From Curtobacterium sp. MCBD17_032 (GTDB lineage Bacteria > Actinomycetota > Actinomycetes > Actinomycetales > Microbacteriaceae): 64,000 bases of DNA. The stretch's first letter is position 1. Every line of letters starts with the position of its first letter. The translations under genes and the position numbers were made by a program. Shown here in pieces: positions 15,913-24,303 of the stretch. Under the pieces are notes generated by a model. That model ran no database searches, had not been told where the DNA came from, and saw nothing but the letters and a program-made list of their open reading frames with translations. The stretch is from positions 372,001 through 436,000 of the forward strand of contig NZ_QKTO01000001.1 in NCBI RefSeq assembly GCF_003234855.1, written 5' to 3'.

Positions 15913-18900
15913 TTGTCCAGAACCCTGTCCCGGAGTCGGCTCGCCGCCCTGGCGATCACCGCCACGCTGACTCCCGCCCTCGCCCTGACCGCAGTCCCTG
16001 CGTCCGCGGCGCCCACCCCTGACCCCGTCGTCGCCTCCGGCAGCGACTGGGACGTGACCACCACCCCCGGCGGCTACCTGGTGTCCCTCGACCTCGACGA
16101 GCCGCTGCCGATGGTCGACGACGCCCCCACGCTCGTCGTCGACGGCGAACCCATCGGCTTCGCGACGGAATCGGCCGACGGGAAGACGCTCCAGGTCCTC
16201 ACCGCCGACCGGTCCGTCGCCAGCGCGTCGGACGTCACGAAGGCGTGGTCCAGCGGCGACGAGGACAAGGCGACCGAGACCACGACCGCTCCCGTCACCC
16301 CGCCCGTCCCGGAGAACCGGACGCTCGAGCGGCAGATGCGGTCGCTCGCGACGGCCGCCGCGGTGGAGGACCCCTCGACCCCGGGCGCCTACACCGTGAC
16401 CGAAGCCGAGTACGACTTCGGCGACCAGGCGGTCCCGCTCGCGGCGATCGGCGGGATCCGCGGCGAGCTCACCGGGAAGATGTACCTGACGAGCGCAGCC
16501 GGGCACCGACCGACGGTCGTGCTGCTGCACGGGCGGCACACCTCGTGCTCGGGCACCGGTGCGAACCCGCTCCGCTGGCCGTGCGGTCCGACGCAGATGA
16601 ACGTGCGCTCGTACCTCGGCTACGAGGGCACCGCGCGCGCACTCGCCACCCGCGGCTACAACGTCGTGTCGATCGCCGCCAACGCGGTGAACTCGAACGA
16701 CAACCAGCTCGCGCTCGACTACGGCGCCGAGGCCCGAGGCCAGCTCGTCCTCGACACGCTCGAGATGCTCGGCAAGGCCGACGCCGGGGCAGCCGTCTCG
16801 TACGACGACGTCACCACGGCGACCGACGCCGCCCCGAGCACGACCACGACCACGACCCGCACGCTCGACGACGCACTCGTCCGCGCCACCACCCGTGCCG
16901 ACCAGCCGGCCGCCGCCGCCGGTGTCACGGCAGCATCGCTGAAGGGCCGGTTCGACCTGACACACGTCGGCATCATGGGCCACTCGCGTGGTGGTGAGGG
17001 CGTGGTCTCGGCCGCTACCCTCAACCAGGCGCTCCCGAAGCCGTACGGCATCGAGGCGGTCCTGCCGCTCGCCCCCGTCGACTTCGGCCGCATGACGCTG
17101 CCGGACGTCCCGACGTCCGTCTTCCTGCCGTACTGCGACGGCGACGTGTCGAACCAGCAGGGGCAGCACTTCTTCGACGACTCCCGGCACGCCTTCGACG
17201 ACGACGTGCTCCGGTCCGCCGTCTGGGTGATGGGCGCCAACCACAACTTCTTCAACACCGTGTGGACCCCAGGCCTGTACCCGGCCGCCACGGGCGACGA
17301 CTGGCGGACGAGCGACACCACGTCCACCTGCTCGACGACCGACCCCACCCGCCTCACCGCGGCGCAGCAGTACCAGGTCGGTGTCAGCTACATGACCGGC
17401 TTCTTCCGCCTGACGATGGGCGGCGAGACCCAGTTCCAGTCGATGTTCGACGGTTCGGTGAAGCCGTCGACCACTGCGACGCCGTACGCCGACGTCCGCA
17501 CCATGGCCGCGCAGCCGTCGTCCACGACGAAGCTCATCACCGACTTCACGACGTCCAGCTCCCTCGTCCGCACGGTCGGCGGTGCCACGGCCGCGGTCTG
17601 CACCAACCTGACCGGTCGGACGCTGCCGCAGTCGAACCCGTTCTGCGCCACGACGAAGGCCTCGGCCCAGGTCCCGCACTGGACGCCGGGCTCCTTCGCC
17701 CCGAACGTGCCGACGTTCCCGACCACCCGCTTCCTCTGGACGGGCGCGTCGACGACGGACCCCGCGGTGCCGAGCACCGGTGAGCTCCGGGTGTCCGTCC
17801 CCGCCTCCGCGCGCAACGTCACCGGCAGCGCCCAGATGACGCTGAAGACCGCCCCCGACGAGGCCGTGCCCACCGGCACCGACTTCCGGATCACGGTCCT
17901 CGACGGGTCCGGCGGCAGCTGGTCGACGGCCGCATCGGCGATCAACCCGCTCGCGGTCAACCGGATGCCGGGCGGCACGAACACCACGCTCAACAAGATC
18001 GTGCTGCAGCAGCTCACGATCCCCACCGCCTCGATGACGGGCGTCGACCTGACGGACGTCCGCGAGGTCCGCTTCACCGCGGGCGTCGGCGCGGACGGCA
18101 CCGGGACCGGTGGCGTGTACCTGTCCGACCTGGCCTTCGACACCCCGAGCGTCGGTACCGCCGTCGCGGCGACCCGCACCACGATCGACGTCGCCCCCAC
18201 GACGGTCGAGGAGGGCGACGGCCCCGGCACGGCGGACGTCGCCGTGTACCTGTCCCGCGCCTCCGACCGACCGGTCACCGGCTACGTCAGCGTGCTCGGC
18301 TCCGCCACCGGCTCGGTCGGTGTCGGCATGGAGCGTGTGACCTTCGCACCCGGTGAGACCTGCAAGGCCGTCACCGTCCCGACCGCGGGCAACACCGCGG
18401 TCTCCGCGACGCCGAGCTCGGCGTTCAAGGTGAGCGTCACGAACACCCGCAACGCGGTCATGGGCGCCACGGCGTTCACCAACCTGACGGTCCGCGAGGA
18501 CGACGGTGTCACGGCACCGGCGACCGAGCTGCCGCCCGTCGGCGCGCAGGGCGACGTGTGCGCCGAACGCGCCGCCGCGGTCACCCCGGTGACCCTCGGC
18601 ACGTCCGCCGACAGCGTCGCACCCGGCGGGTCGGTCGAGCTCACCGGCACGGGCTTCCGCGCCGGCGAGACCGTCACCTTCCGTTCCGGCACGACGGTCA
18701 CCGACACGGTGGTCGCCGACGCCACCGGGACGGCCACCTCGACCCTGCGGGTCGCGGAGGACGCCGACCTCGGTGCGCTCGCCGTGTCCGCCGAGGGGGC
18801 CGGTTCCGGCCGGGAGGCCCGGGCCACCATCGCGGTCCTCGCACCCACCGAGACGGTCCTGTCCGTCACCCCGGCCGAACCGGACGAGGGCGACGAGGTC

Positions 18901-19404
18901 GTCCTGACCGCCACGGTCACCGGCCGGGACACCGACGGCACGGTCACGTTCCGCGACGGCGACCCGTCGGCCCGAGCCCGCGCCGCCGCCGTGACCCTCG
19001 GCACCGCCGAGGTGACGGACGGCGTCGCCACGCTGACGCTGACCGACGGCCTGAGCGTCGGCGACCACACCCTGGTGGCGGTCTTCGGGGCCACCGAGAC
19101 CGCGGCCGCCTCCACGTCCGACCCCGTGGTCGTCACCGTCGCGGCGGCACCCGTGGCGCCGAGCCCGACGCCGAGCCCCGGTACGCCGGGTGCCGGTACG
19201 CCGGGCGGTGGGACGGGCAGCGGCCCGATCGACACCGTCGGTGGCGGCGCCGCCTCCGGACCGGCTGGCGGCTCGATCGCCGACCGTCCCGGGTCCCTCG
19301 CCTGGACCGGTGCCGAGATCGGTTCCGCGGCGCTCGCGGCGCTCCTGCTGCTGACCGCCGGGGTCGGGGTCACCGTGGCGCGTCGTCGTCGCCGGACCGA
19401 GTGA
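15913..19404 (+). CDS. large secreted, sortase-anchored alpha/beta hydrolase with Ig-like repeats
   Basis: The start is TTG 15913 with GAGGAGA 3-9 bases upstream; the next codons give a basic n-region and signal peptide (to about residue 32). The 1163-residue protein has a hydrolase domain with an oxyanion HG at 206-207 and nucleophile elbow GHSRGG at 356-361 (Ser358), interrupted by a Thr-rich insert. A beta-sandwich region with Calx-beta-like text (VEEGDGPGTADVAVYLSRAS) follows, then two Ig-like modules and a Pro/Gly-rich stalk. The C-terminus carries LAWTG at 1129-1133, a helix and an Arg cluster, which is a class E-type sortase signal. The substrate is unknown; a polymer or ester at the cell surface is likely. 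Confidence 0.85.
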   Translation: MSRTLSRSRLAALAITATLTPALALTAVPASAAPTPDPVVASGSDWDVTTTPGGYLVSLDLDEPLPMVDDAPTLVVDGEPIGFATESADGKTLQVLTADRSVASASDVTKAWSSGDEDKATETTTAPVTPPVPENRTLERQMRSLATAAAVEDPSTPGAYTVTEAEYDFGDQAVPLAAIGGIRGELTGKMYLTSAAGHRPTVVLLHGRHTSCSGTGANPLRWPCGPTQMNVRSYLGYEGTARALATRGYNVVSIAANAVNSNDNQLALDYGAEARGQLVLDTLEMLGKADAGAAVSYDDVTTATDAAPSTTTTTTRTLDDALVRATTRADQPAAAAGVTAASLKGRFDLTHVGIMGHSRGGEGVVSAATLNQALPKPYGIEAVLPLAPVDFGRMTLPDVPTSVFLPYCDGDVSNQQGQHFFDDSRHAFDDDVLRSAVWVMGANHNFFNTVWTPGLYPAATGDDWRTSDTTSTCSTTDPTRLTAAQQYQVGVSYMTGFFRLTMGGETQFQSMFDGSVKPSTTATPYADVRTMAAQPSSTTKLITDFTTSSSLVRTVGGATAAVCTNLTGRTLPQSNPFCATTKASAQVPHWTPGSFAPNVPTFPTTRFLWTGASTTDPAVPSTGELRVSVPASARNVTGSAQMTLKTAPDEAVPTGTDFRITVLDGSGGSWSTAASAINPLAVNRMPGGTNTTLNKIVLQQLTIPTASMTGVDLTDVREVRFTAGVGADGTGTGGVYLSDLAFDTPSVGTAVAATRTTIDVAPTTVEEGDGPGTADVAVYLSRASDRPVTGYVSVLGSATGSVGVGMERVTFAPGETCKAVTVPTAGNTAVSATPSSAFKVSVTNTRNAVMGATAFTNLTVREDDGVTAPATELPPVGAQGDVCAERAAAVTPVTLGTSADSVAPGGSVELTGTGFRAGETVTFRSGTTVTDTVVADATGTATSTLRVAEDADLGALAVSAEGAGSGREARATIAVLAPTETVLSVTPAEPDEGDEVVLTATVTGRDTDGTVTFRDGDPSARARAAAVTLGTAEVTDGVATLTLTDGLSVGDHTLVAVFGATETAAASTSDPVVVTVAAAPVAPSPTPSPGTPGAGTPGGGTGSGPIDTVGGGAASGPAGGSIADRPGSLAWTGAEIGSAALAALLLLTAGVGVTVARRRRRTE

Positions 19405-19421
19405 GGTCGGTGAGGTGATCC

Positions 19422-19459
19422 CGAGCAGGGCCGTACCCGGGAGGGTGCGGCCCTGCTCG
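19422..19459 (+). terminator. terminator of the surface hydrolase gene
   Basis: CGAGCAGGGCCG at 19422-19433 pairs perfectly with 19448-19459 across a 14-base loop, 18 bases after the stop codon. Confidence 0.8.
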
Positions 19460-19503
19460 CTGCGGTCAGCGTGGAGTGCCGTGCGGCGTGCCGGACCGGG
19501 GCG

Positions 19504-20010
19504 TCACTCCGACTGTCGCAGCTCGGCCACGTCGCCGTCGGAGCACGTCGAGACGCCGGTGACGCTGTAGCGCTGCGGGTAGGCGTTGAAGCCCACCGAG
19601 GTCACGGAGCCGTCGGCGCCTCGGACACCCGTGAGCGGGTCGGCACCGCCACTGGCAAAGCGCTCCGTCGTGATCCCCTTGCCCTCCCAGAGCTCCTCGA
19701 CCGTGCGGATGTCCGTCGCAGGCGTGGGGCCGTCGGTGCCCTTCCGCTCGAGGACGTAGACGAAGCGAGCGCCGTCCCGCCCGTCCGGCTGCTTGCACAC
19801 CTCGGCATCAGGGCCGCGGTAGAGCGTGCAGTCACCGCCGACTGCCTCGGTCGTCTCCTCGACGACGTCGACGACGGTGCTCCTCGCCTGACCGGGAGGC
19901 ACGACGCGTCCGGCCGGGTCGTTCCCACAAGCGGTGAGCGCGAGTGCCGCACCCACGAGGACCAGAGCGACGGTGGTGGTCCTCCTGTTCCGCGATCGAG
20001 GCCGGGTCAC
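19504..20010 (-). CDS. lipoprotein paralogue 1 of the DUF1023-linked array
   Basis: GTG 20010 overlaps the stop of the next upstream copy (GTGA), which fixes the start. The 168-residue product has a lipoprotein signal (TTTVALVLVGAALALTACG) and the array's shared core: VEETTEAVGG, a TLYRGPDAEVC block, RFVYVLER, TVEELWEGKGITTERFASGG, a DPLTGV loop and VSTCSDGD near the end. Two conserved Cys (in AEVC and STC) could pair outside the cell. The family is not one I know by name. It is the last gene of a minus-strand transcript headed by the DUF1023-type hydrolase. Confidence 0.82.
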   Translation of the reverse strand: MTRPRSRNRRTTTVALVLVGAALALTACGNDPAGRVVPPGQARSTVVDVVEETTEAVGGDCTLYRGPDAEVCKQPDGRDGARFVYVLERKGTDGPTPATDIRTVEELWEGKGITTERFASGGADPLTGVRGADGSVTSVGFNAYPQRYSVTGVSTCSDGDVAELRQSE

Positions 20011-20489
20011 TCTTCGCGACGCAGTTCTTTGACGTCGCCGTCCGAGCACTTCGAGACGCCGGTCATGGTGTAGCCCTGCGGGTACGCGTCGAAGCCCACC
20101 GTGGTGACGGGACCGCCCCTACCGTTCACGCCGGTCAAGGGGTCCGCGCTCCCGCTCTGGAAGCGCTCGGTCGTGATCCCCTTGCTCTTCCAGAGTTCCT
20201 CGACGGTGCTGATGTCAGCTGCCGGTGTGGGGCCGTCGGCGCCCTCCCGCTCGAGGATGTAGACGAAGTGTGCGCCCTCTCCGCCGTCGGGCTGCTCGCA
20301 GACCTCAGCTGCGGGACCGCGGTAGAGCGTCCACTCGCCGCCGACCGCGGTGGTGGACTCCTCGACGAGGTCGACGATCGACTTCTTCGCATCGGACGGT
20401 TTCACGGTGGTGCCTCCGGGGTTGTCACTACAGCTGGCAATGGTGAGGGACGCCGTCAGGACGAGAGCGACGCTGATGCTGCTCCTCAC
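20007..20489 (-). CDS. lipoprotein paralogue 2 of the DUF1023-linked array
   Basis: GTG 20489 overlaps the stop of the degenerate copy upstream (GTGA), matching the pattern of its neighbours; an in-frame ATG at 20525 is the alternative. The 160-residue lipoprotein (LTIASCSDN lipobox) is the closest relative of paralogue 1, sharing KSIVDLVEES, TLYRGPAAEVCEQPDGG, YILEREGADGPTPAADIST and EELWKSKGITTERF. This closeness indicates a recent tandem duplication. Confidence 0.82.
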   Translation of the reverse strand: MRSSISVALVLTASLTIASCSDNPGGTTVKPSDAKKSIVDLVEESTTAVGGEWTLYRGPAAEVCEQPDGGEGAHFVYILEREGADGPTPAADISTVEELWKSKGITTERFQSGSADPLTGVNGRGGPVTTVGFDAYPQGYTMTGVSKCSDGDVKELRREE

Positions 20490-20845
20490 GAGGCCTCGGA
20501 ATCGTCGGCGTCGCCGTTCGAGCATCTCGACGATCCGCCGATGGTGTGGCCCTGTGAGTGCGCATCGAGGCCCACGGGGGTGACGGGACCACCGACGCCG
20601 TTCAGGCCGGCCAACAGGTCCGAGAGGGAAGTGTGCTCCCTCCCCGCCGGGCTGCTCGTAAGCCTCAGCGGTGGGGCCCCGGTAGAGCGTCCACGCGCCG
20701 CCGGCGTCGACGGCAGACTCGTTCACAAGGTCCACGATCGACTTCTCCGCGTTGGATGGGTGGACAGTGCTCCCTCCGAGGTACGTGTGACAAGCGTCAT
20801 ACTCAACACCGTCGTCACGATGCAGACACATCCGACGGAGCTCAT
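20486..20845 (-). pseudogene. degenerate lipoprotein copy of the array
   Basis: ATG 20845 follows AAGGGGG and encodes the beginning of a signal peptide (MSSVGCVCIVTTVL). The frame then shifts; the next readable part carries STVHPSNAEKSIVDLVNES and TLYRGPTAEAYEQPGGEG. About 40 residues of the middle (the region of the ERE to ITTER block) are missing, and a second shift leads to GLNGVGGPVTPVGLDA and RCSNGDADD before TGA 20488-20486. Its stop still overlaps the GTG of paralogue 2. The first conserved Cys is also lost (AEAY). Confidence 0.8.
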
Positions 20846-20892
20846 GCGGAACCCCCTTGATGATCCGGACCATCTGCAGCAGTCGGGTTTGT

Positions 20893-21399
20893 TCAGTCTT
20901 CGAGCCGCAACCGGAGAGGATCACCGTCGGAGCATTCTGATACTCCGGTGACGCTGTACCGTTCCGGGTCAGCTTCGAATGCGATCGAGTTCAACGGCCC
21001 ACCTGTACCGCGGACTCCCTTGATGGGATCAGCTCCGCCACTGTGGTATTGCTCGACGTTGATGTGGAGCCGTTCCCACAACGCCGTCATCGCCGCCACA
21101 TCGGCCTCGGGGTCGGCGCCCTCCGTGTCCATCCGCTCGACGATGTAGATGTAGGCCGCTCCATCTGCGCCGTCCGGCTGTCCACAGTTCCGTACAGCCG
21201 GACCGCTGAAGACCGCCCAATCACCACCGACAGCGGCGGTCGACTGCTCGACGAGCTGGATGATCGACTTCTTCGCTTCTGAGGGTTGCACGGCAGGCTC
21301 TCCGGGATCGTTGGCGCAGCTGGTGAGTATGAGGGTCGCGCAAGCGGAGAGCGCAGTGAGCGCCGTGATCCATCGGCGGCGAGCGAGAGATGTGGTCAA
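20893..21399 (-). CDS. lipoprotein paralogue 3, directly downstream of the DUF1023-type gene
   Basis: TTG 21399 overlaps the stop codon of the DUF1023-type gene (TTGA); this is the same coupled arrangement as between the other copies, so I prefer it to the ATG 39 bases upstream inside that gene. The 168-residue lipoprotein (LILTSCAND) has the family core: KKSIIQLVEQSTAAVGGDW, SGPAVRNCGQPDG, YIYIVERM, a variant ALWERLHINVEQYHSGG, VTGVSECSDGD. Its coupling to the hydrolase suggests it is the cognate partner, and possible immunity protein, of that enzyme. Confidence 0.82.
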   Translation of the reverse strand: MTTSLARRRWITALTALSACATLILTSCANDPGEPAVQPSEAKKSIIQLVEQSTAAVGGDWAVFSGPAVRNCGQPDGADGAAYIYIVERMDTEGADPEADVAAMTALWERLHINVEQYHSGGADPIKGVRGTGGPLNSIAFEADPERYSVTGVSECSDGDPLRLRLED

Positions 21400-22844
21400 G
21401 GCTGCCCCTGTATCTGTTCCAACACTGTTTTCTCCCACTCCGTCATCCCCTTCGGGTGGTGTTCGGTCATCCGCTCCGGGCGTCCGGTCGTCGCCCAGCC
21501 GATGTTGGACAAGGCCTCGGTGTTCGGGTCCAGGTAACCGCGTAGTTCGTCGGTGTGGACGCTGTGGTCATCGACAGAGTTGAGTTCCGGTTTGCCGTCG
21601 ACACCGTCCGTACCGAAAGCGGTTGCGCCGAAGTCGGGGTCCGTCGGGTCCTGGCTGTGGACGAAGCTCAGCCGTCCTGTCTGTGCCCATCGGTCGCCCC
21701 GCCCGGGTTCAGGTATCCATATGTTCTGGGCTTGACCTGCGTACATGTGATCGGCGTGAAGGGCGTCAGCATTCGGTACGGAGTTCGGGATGCCTGCTGA
21801 TCCGACTGTCGTGAAGCTGTCCACATGGACTCCGCGCTCCGTGAGCGCGTAGGACGCGGTCGTCGATCCGTAGGAGTGCGCCACGACGTGCTCTGCGAAC
21901 GAGTCGTCGCCACGTACCGCGTCGAGGCCGCGGAGCGCATCAGCAAGGGCATCTCCACCGGCCTCGGCGTAACTGCTCCCCAGGACTCCGAAGTCGAGCT
22001 GGCCGTGGATGACGGGCTGCGGAGGCGTGTCGTAGCCGACCCAAGACACAACCGCTCGGTCGACAGGACCATGGTGTTTCGCCTGCTCGTTCCAGATGTT
22101 CTGGGCCGCATCGGTCCAACCAGTCATCCCGGTGGTGTCGGTTCCCATGCCGGGAACAGCCCAGGTGACGTTCGTCGCGGTGTCGAGGTCTCCGATCGAC
22201 ACAGCCGCGAGCGGAGGGACCTCGTCATCGCGCAACATGGTGACGAACCGCTTCCCTCCGTTGGCCGTCTCATTGGCGGCGGTGCAGATCTCCTTGAGGG
22301 CGGTGAGGTTCTTCCACGCGGTCGCGTACTGCGATCCTCCGGCGTCGTACGCCGTCGACGCTTCGAGTTCACGGAGCCGTTTCTCGGCAGCGGTGATCAT
22401 GGAATCGAGCACGACTCGGTTGGCCGTGTCCCGCGCCCAGTAGTCGACGCCCTCCAGGTTCCCGAGCCGACTGAGCACCGGGATCGGCAGGGCCTTGAGG
22501 TCGTTCGCGTCCGCCTTCGAGTAGCCGAGCTTGGCCCAGAGCGCCGCGACCTCCGCCGGGGAGAGGTCGGGATCCAGCATCTTCTCGAAGGCTGCCGGGA
22601 GTTCGGCGGCAGCGGAGACGTCGAGCGTCGCGTTCGAGAGCGATCCGTGGCCGCCCGCGCGCTCGAACGCTTCGGCGATGCGTTCCGCCCACGCGGCGTC
22701 CTCGCCGTTCTCCTCGAGCAGCCGATCGAACCCGGTCAGGAAGGTGGCGGACTCGATCCGCGCCCATCCGCACGACCCCGTGAAGCCGTGCCACGCACTC
22801 CGCAGCGTGCTCAGCTTCTCGGCGGCGCCGCGGTCCAGCGCACG
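21396..22844 (-). CDS. DUF1023-type alpha/beta hydrolase, C-terminal part of a split gene
   Basis: This is the same reading frame as the gene at 22845-23360, separated only by TAA 22847-22845. No ATG, GTG or TTG occurs in frame between that TAA and ATG 22580, although the intervening 88 codons are plainly coding (AAEKLSTLRSAWHGF, ARIESATFLTGFDRLLEEN), so a normal independent start is lacking. From 22580 the protein has 394 residues with a DUF1023 hydrolase core: PPLAAVSIGDLDTA, VPGMGTDTTGMTGW, VSWVGYDTPP and nucleophile elbow VAHSYGSTT. DUF1023 proteins are often exported with WXG100-like partners. The downstream lipoprotein overlaps its stop. Confidence 0.8.
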   Translation of the reverse strand, partial: RALDRGAAEKLSTLRSAWHGFTGSCGWARIESATFLTGFDRLLEENGEDAAWAERIAEAFERAGGHGSLSNATLDVSAAAELPAAFEKMLDPDLSPAEVAALWAKLGYSKADANDLKALPIPVLSRLGNLEGVDYWARDTANRVVLDSMITAAEKRLRELEASTAYDAGGSQYATAWKNLTALKEICTAANETANGGKRFVTMLRDDEVPPLAAVSIGDLDTATNVTWAVPGMGTDTTGMTGWTDAAQNIWNEQAKHHGPVDRAVVSWVGYDTPPQPVIHGQLDFGVLGSSYAEAGGDALADALRGLDAVRGDDSFAEHVVAHSYGSTTASYALTERGVHVDSFTTVGSAGIPNSVPNADALHADHMYAGQAQNIWIPEPGRGDRWAQTGRLSFVHSQDPTDPDFGATAFGTDGVDGKPELNSVDDHSVHTDELRGYLDPNTEALSNIGWATTGRPERMTEHHPKGMTEWEKTVLEQIQGQP

Positions 22845-23360
22845 TTAGGCGGTCGCGAAGGACCGCAGGTGGTCGGGGTCGGCAGAACTCTTCCCCCCGG
22901 ACGTCCCGTCGCCGGTGCGGGTCCGCCCTCGTGCCGAGAACGACGCCGAGATGGCCGGCGGTGCGATGGGCGTGTCGGACGGCTTGAAGTCGAACCCCAT
23001 GCCCGCGGGCACCTCGAAGACGCCGAGGGGAGACTCCGCGGCCTTGCGCTCCCGCTCGTCCTGCCGGACCTGCCATGCGGCCAGGTCGGCCTGACGCTCG
23101 CGTTCCCGCTTCGCCGCAGCGGTCACCTCGTTCACCTGGTCGCCCAGGTCGTCGAGCACGGACGCGAGCTTCGGCCGATCCTCGGCTTCGATCCGGGCCG
23201 ATTCCTCGAAGCGTGTCGCGTAGGCACCGGAGAAGTCGTCCGTGCCCTGCTCGACGGCGGACCGACGGCCAGCGGCTTGCCCGCGGAGCTTCTCGGCGGC
23301 TGCCGTCGATGCCTTCACGAGCGCGTCCGCTGCCGCCTCGTCGTACTGGATGTCCCCCAT
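22845..23360 (-). CDS. WXG/LXG-like helical N-terminal module of the split DUF1023-type protein
   Basis: ATG 23360 has AAGGAC upstream and a TACAGT box at 23408-23403. The 171-residue product is almost entirely helical and charged (ADALVKASTAAAEKLRGQ, VLDDLGDQVNEVTAAAKRE), like the coiled substrate-docking regions of ESX-secreted proteins, then has a Pro-rich linker. It ends DPDHLRSFATA followed by TAA. The frame continues beyond with RALDRGAAEKLS, so this is best read as the N-terminal half of one 650-residue protein broken by a nonsense codon, or read through. Confidence 0.75.
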   Translation of the reverse strand: MGDIQYDEAAADALVKASTAAAEKLRGQAAGRRSAVEQGTDDFSGAYATRFEESARIEAEDRPKLASVLDDLGDQVNEVTAAAKRERERQADLAAWQVRQDERERKAAESPLGVFEVPAGMGFDFKPSDTPIAPPAISASFSARGRTRTGDGTSGGKSSADPDHLRSFATA

Positions 23361-23402
23361 GATGTCCTTCCCCCTGTGCCCCCTCGCGAGTGCACGTTCA
23401 CG

Positions 23403-23408
23403 ACTGTA
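23403..23408 (-). promoter_or_regulatory. -10 box of the split DUF1023-type gene
   Basis: TACAGT on the minus strand, 42 bases upstream of ATG 23360. It leaves room for a normal leader with a ribosome site, unlike the leaderless starts elsewhere. Confidence 0.4.
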
Positions 23409-23491
23409 CCCACCTCGATGCTCGACGTCACTGGTCACCGGCGGCACATCTTCGGTCGGACCGGGCTGCCGAGGGCACCGAGTCGCAGGGT

Positions 23492-23687
23492 GGTGGAGCT
23501 CATGCTGGGACCCGGCAATGCGACGAGATGAGGGCGTACCACTGAAGGGTGATGCTGCCTCCCGAGAGCAGGCCGTCGGCCACATGGAGAACGCCGTCGT
23601 CGACGACTCGAGAATTGCTGTCGGCAGGACGTGGGAGGCGTACAGCGGGCCGGCAATGGAGGCTCGTGACCGGGATGATGGAGACTG
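23492..23687 (+). pseudogene. fused remnant: DUF1023 tail plus lipoprotein N-terminal fragment
   Basis: In one frame 23492-23538 reads GGAHAGTRQCDEMRAYH, which aligns with the C-terminal tail of the full hydrolase (ATTGRPERMTEHHPKG). After a one-base shift the text continues KGDAASREQAVGHMENA and runs directly into lipoprotein-family sequence VVDDSRIAVGRTWEAYSGP, ending in TGA 23686-23688. Signal peptide and second half of the lipoprotein are gone. It is a decayed unit of the array, on the strand opposite to the full-length hydrolase. Confidence 0.65.
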
Positions 23688-24230
23688 ATGAACCGAGGAA
23701 ACAGTCCGAAGACCGGCCTCCGCGGTCTCACCATCGCACCGGCAGCGGCGATGGTGCTGCTCTTGACCGCCTGTGACGGAAGTGCGCGCGTGGAACCTGA
23801 AGACGCGAAGAAGTCGATCTTGGGAGTCGTGGACGAAACGGCGTCGACGGTAGGTGGCGAGTGGTCGGTCTACAGCAAGCCGACGGCTGAGACTTGCGGG
23901 GATGTCGCCGGAGACGGCCTCGCGTACACCTACATCCTCATGAACGATGCGCCGAGCGCGGACCCGATGCAGGCGGTCGACGCCGTCGAGGAGTTGTGGA
24001 AGGACAAGGGGATCACGACAGAGCGCTATCGAACGGGTGCAGCGGATCCCATCGTCGGGATCCGTGGCCGGGGTGGTCCTGCGACGACGATGGACTTCCT
24101 TGCTGATGAGCGGCGCTTCAGCATCGTCGGCGTTTCCGAGTGTGCGGAGGGCAGCGCAGTCGAGGAGCGGCGGCGCGGAAGTCGCTCAGGGATGTCGCTC
24201 ACGCCACGACAGGGCAGTCGGACGAGATGA
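23688..24230 (+). CDS. lipoprotein paralogue 4 of the array
   Basis: ATG 23688 has GGAG 5 bases upstream. The 180-residue lipoprotein (AAAMVLLLTACDGS) has the family core DAKKSILGVVDETASTVGGEW, YILMNDAPSADPMQAVDA, EELWKDKGITTERYRTG, DPIVGIRGRGGP and VGVSECAEG. Its native end appears lost: after about residue 157 the frame runs out of phase into the orphan hydrolase tail that follows, adding a basic tail (RRGSRSGMSLTPRQG). It is transcribed away from the hydrolase gene. Confidence 0.78.
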   Translation: MNRGNSPKTGLRGLTIAPAAAMVLLLTACDGSARVEPEDAKKSILGVVDETASTVGGEWSVYSKPTAETCGDVAGDGLAYTYILMNDAPSADPMQAVDAVEELWKDKGITTERYRTGAADPIVGIRGRGGPATTMDFLADERRFSIVGVSECAEGSAVEERRRGSRSGMSLTPRQGSRTR

Positions 24231-24301
24231 CGGCGTACCACCCGAAGGGCATTGCCGCGCTCCAGGAGGACGTCATCGACTACATGGAATCGAGGCGCTG
24301 A
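24176..24301 (+). pseudogene. orphan C-terminal tail of a second DUF1023-type hydrolase
   Basis: The frame 24176-24301 reads KSLRDVAHATTGQSDEM then TAYHPKGIAALQEDVIDYM and stops at TGA 24299. It aligns with the last ~40 residues of the full hydrolase (ALSNIGWATTGRPERMTEHH, then PKGMTEWEKTVLEQI). No start codon or hydrolase core precedes it. Its stop lies 2 bases before the GTG of the next lipoprotein, just as the intact hydrolase abuts its lipoprotein. Confidence 0.7.
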
Positions 24302-24303
24302 GG

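Noticed and set aside
15820-19068. 1082-codon open frame on the minus strand
   Set aside because: It is antisense to the surface hydrolase, which has a signal peptide, catalytic motifs and anchor; the antisense text is low-complexity Arg/Gly.
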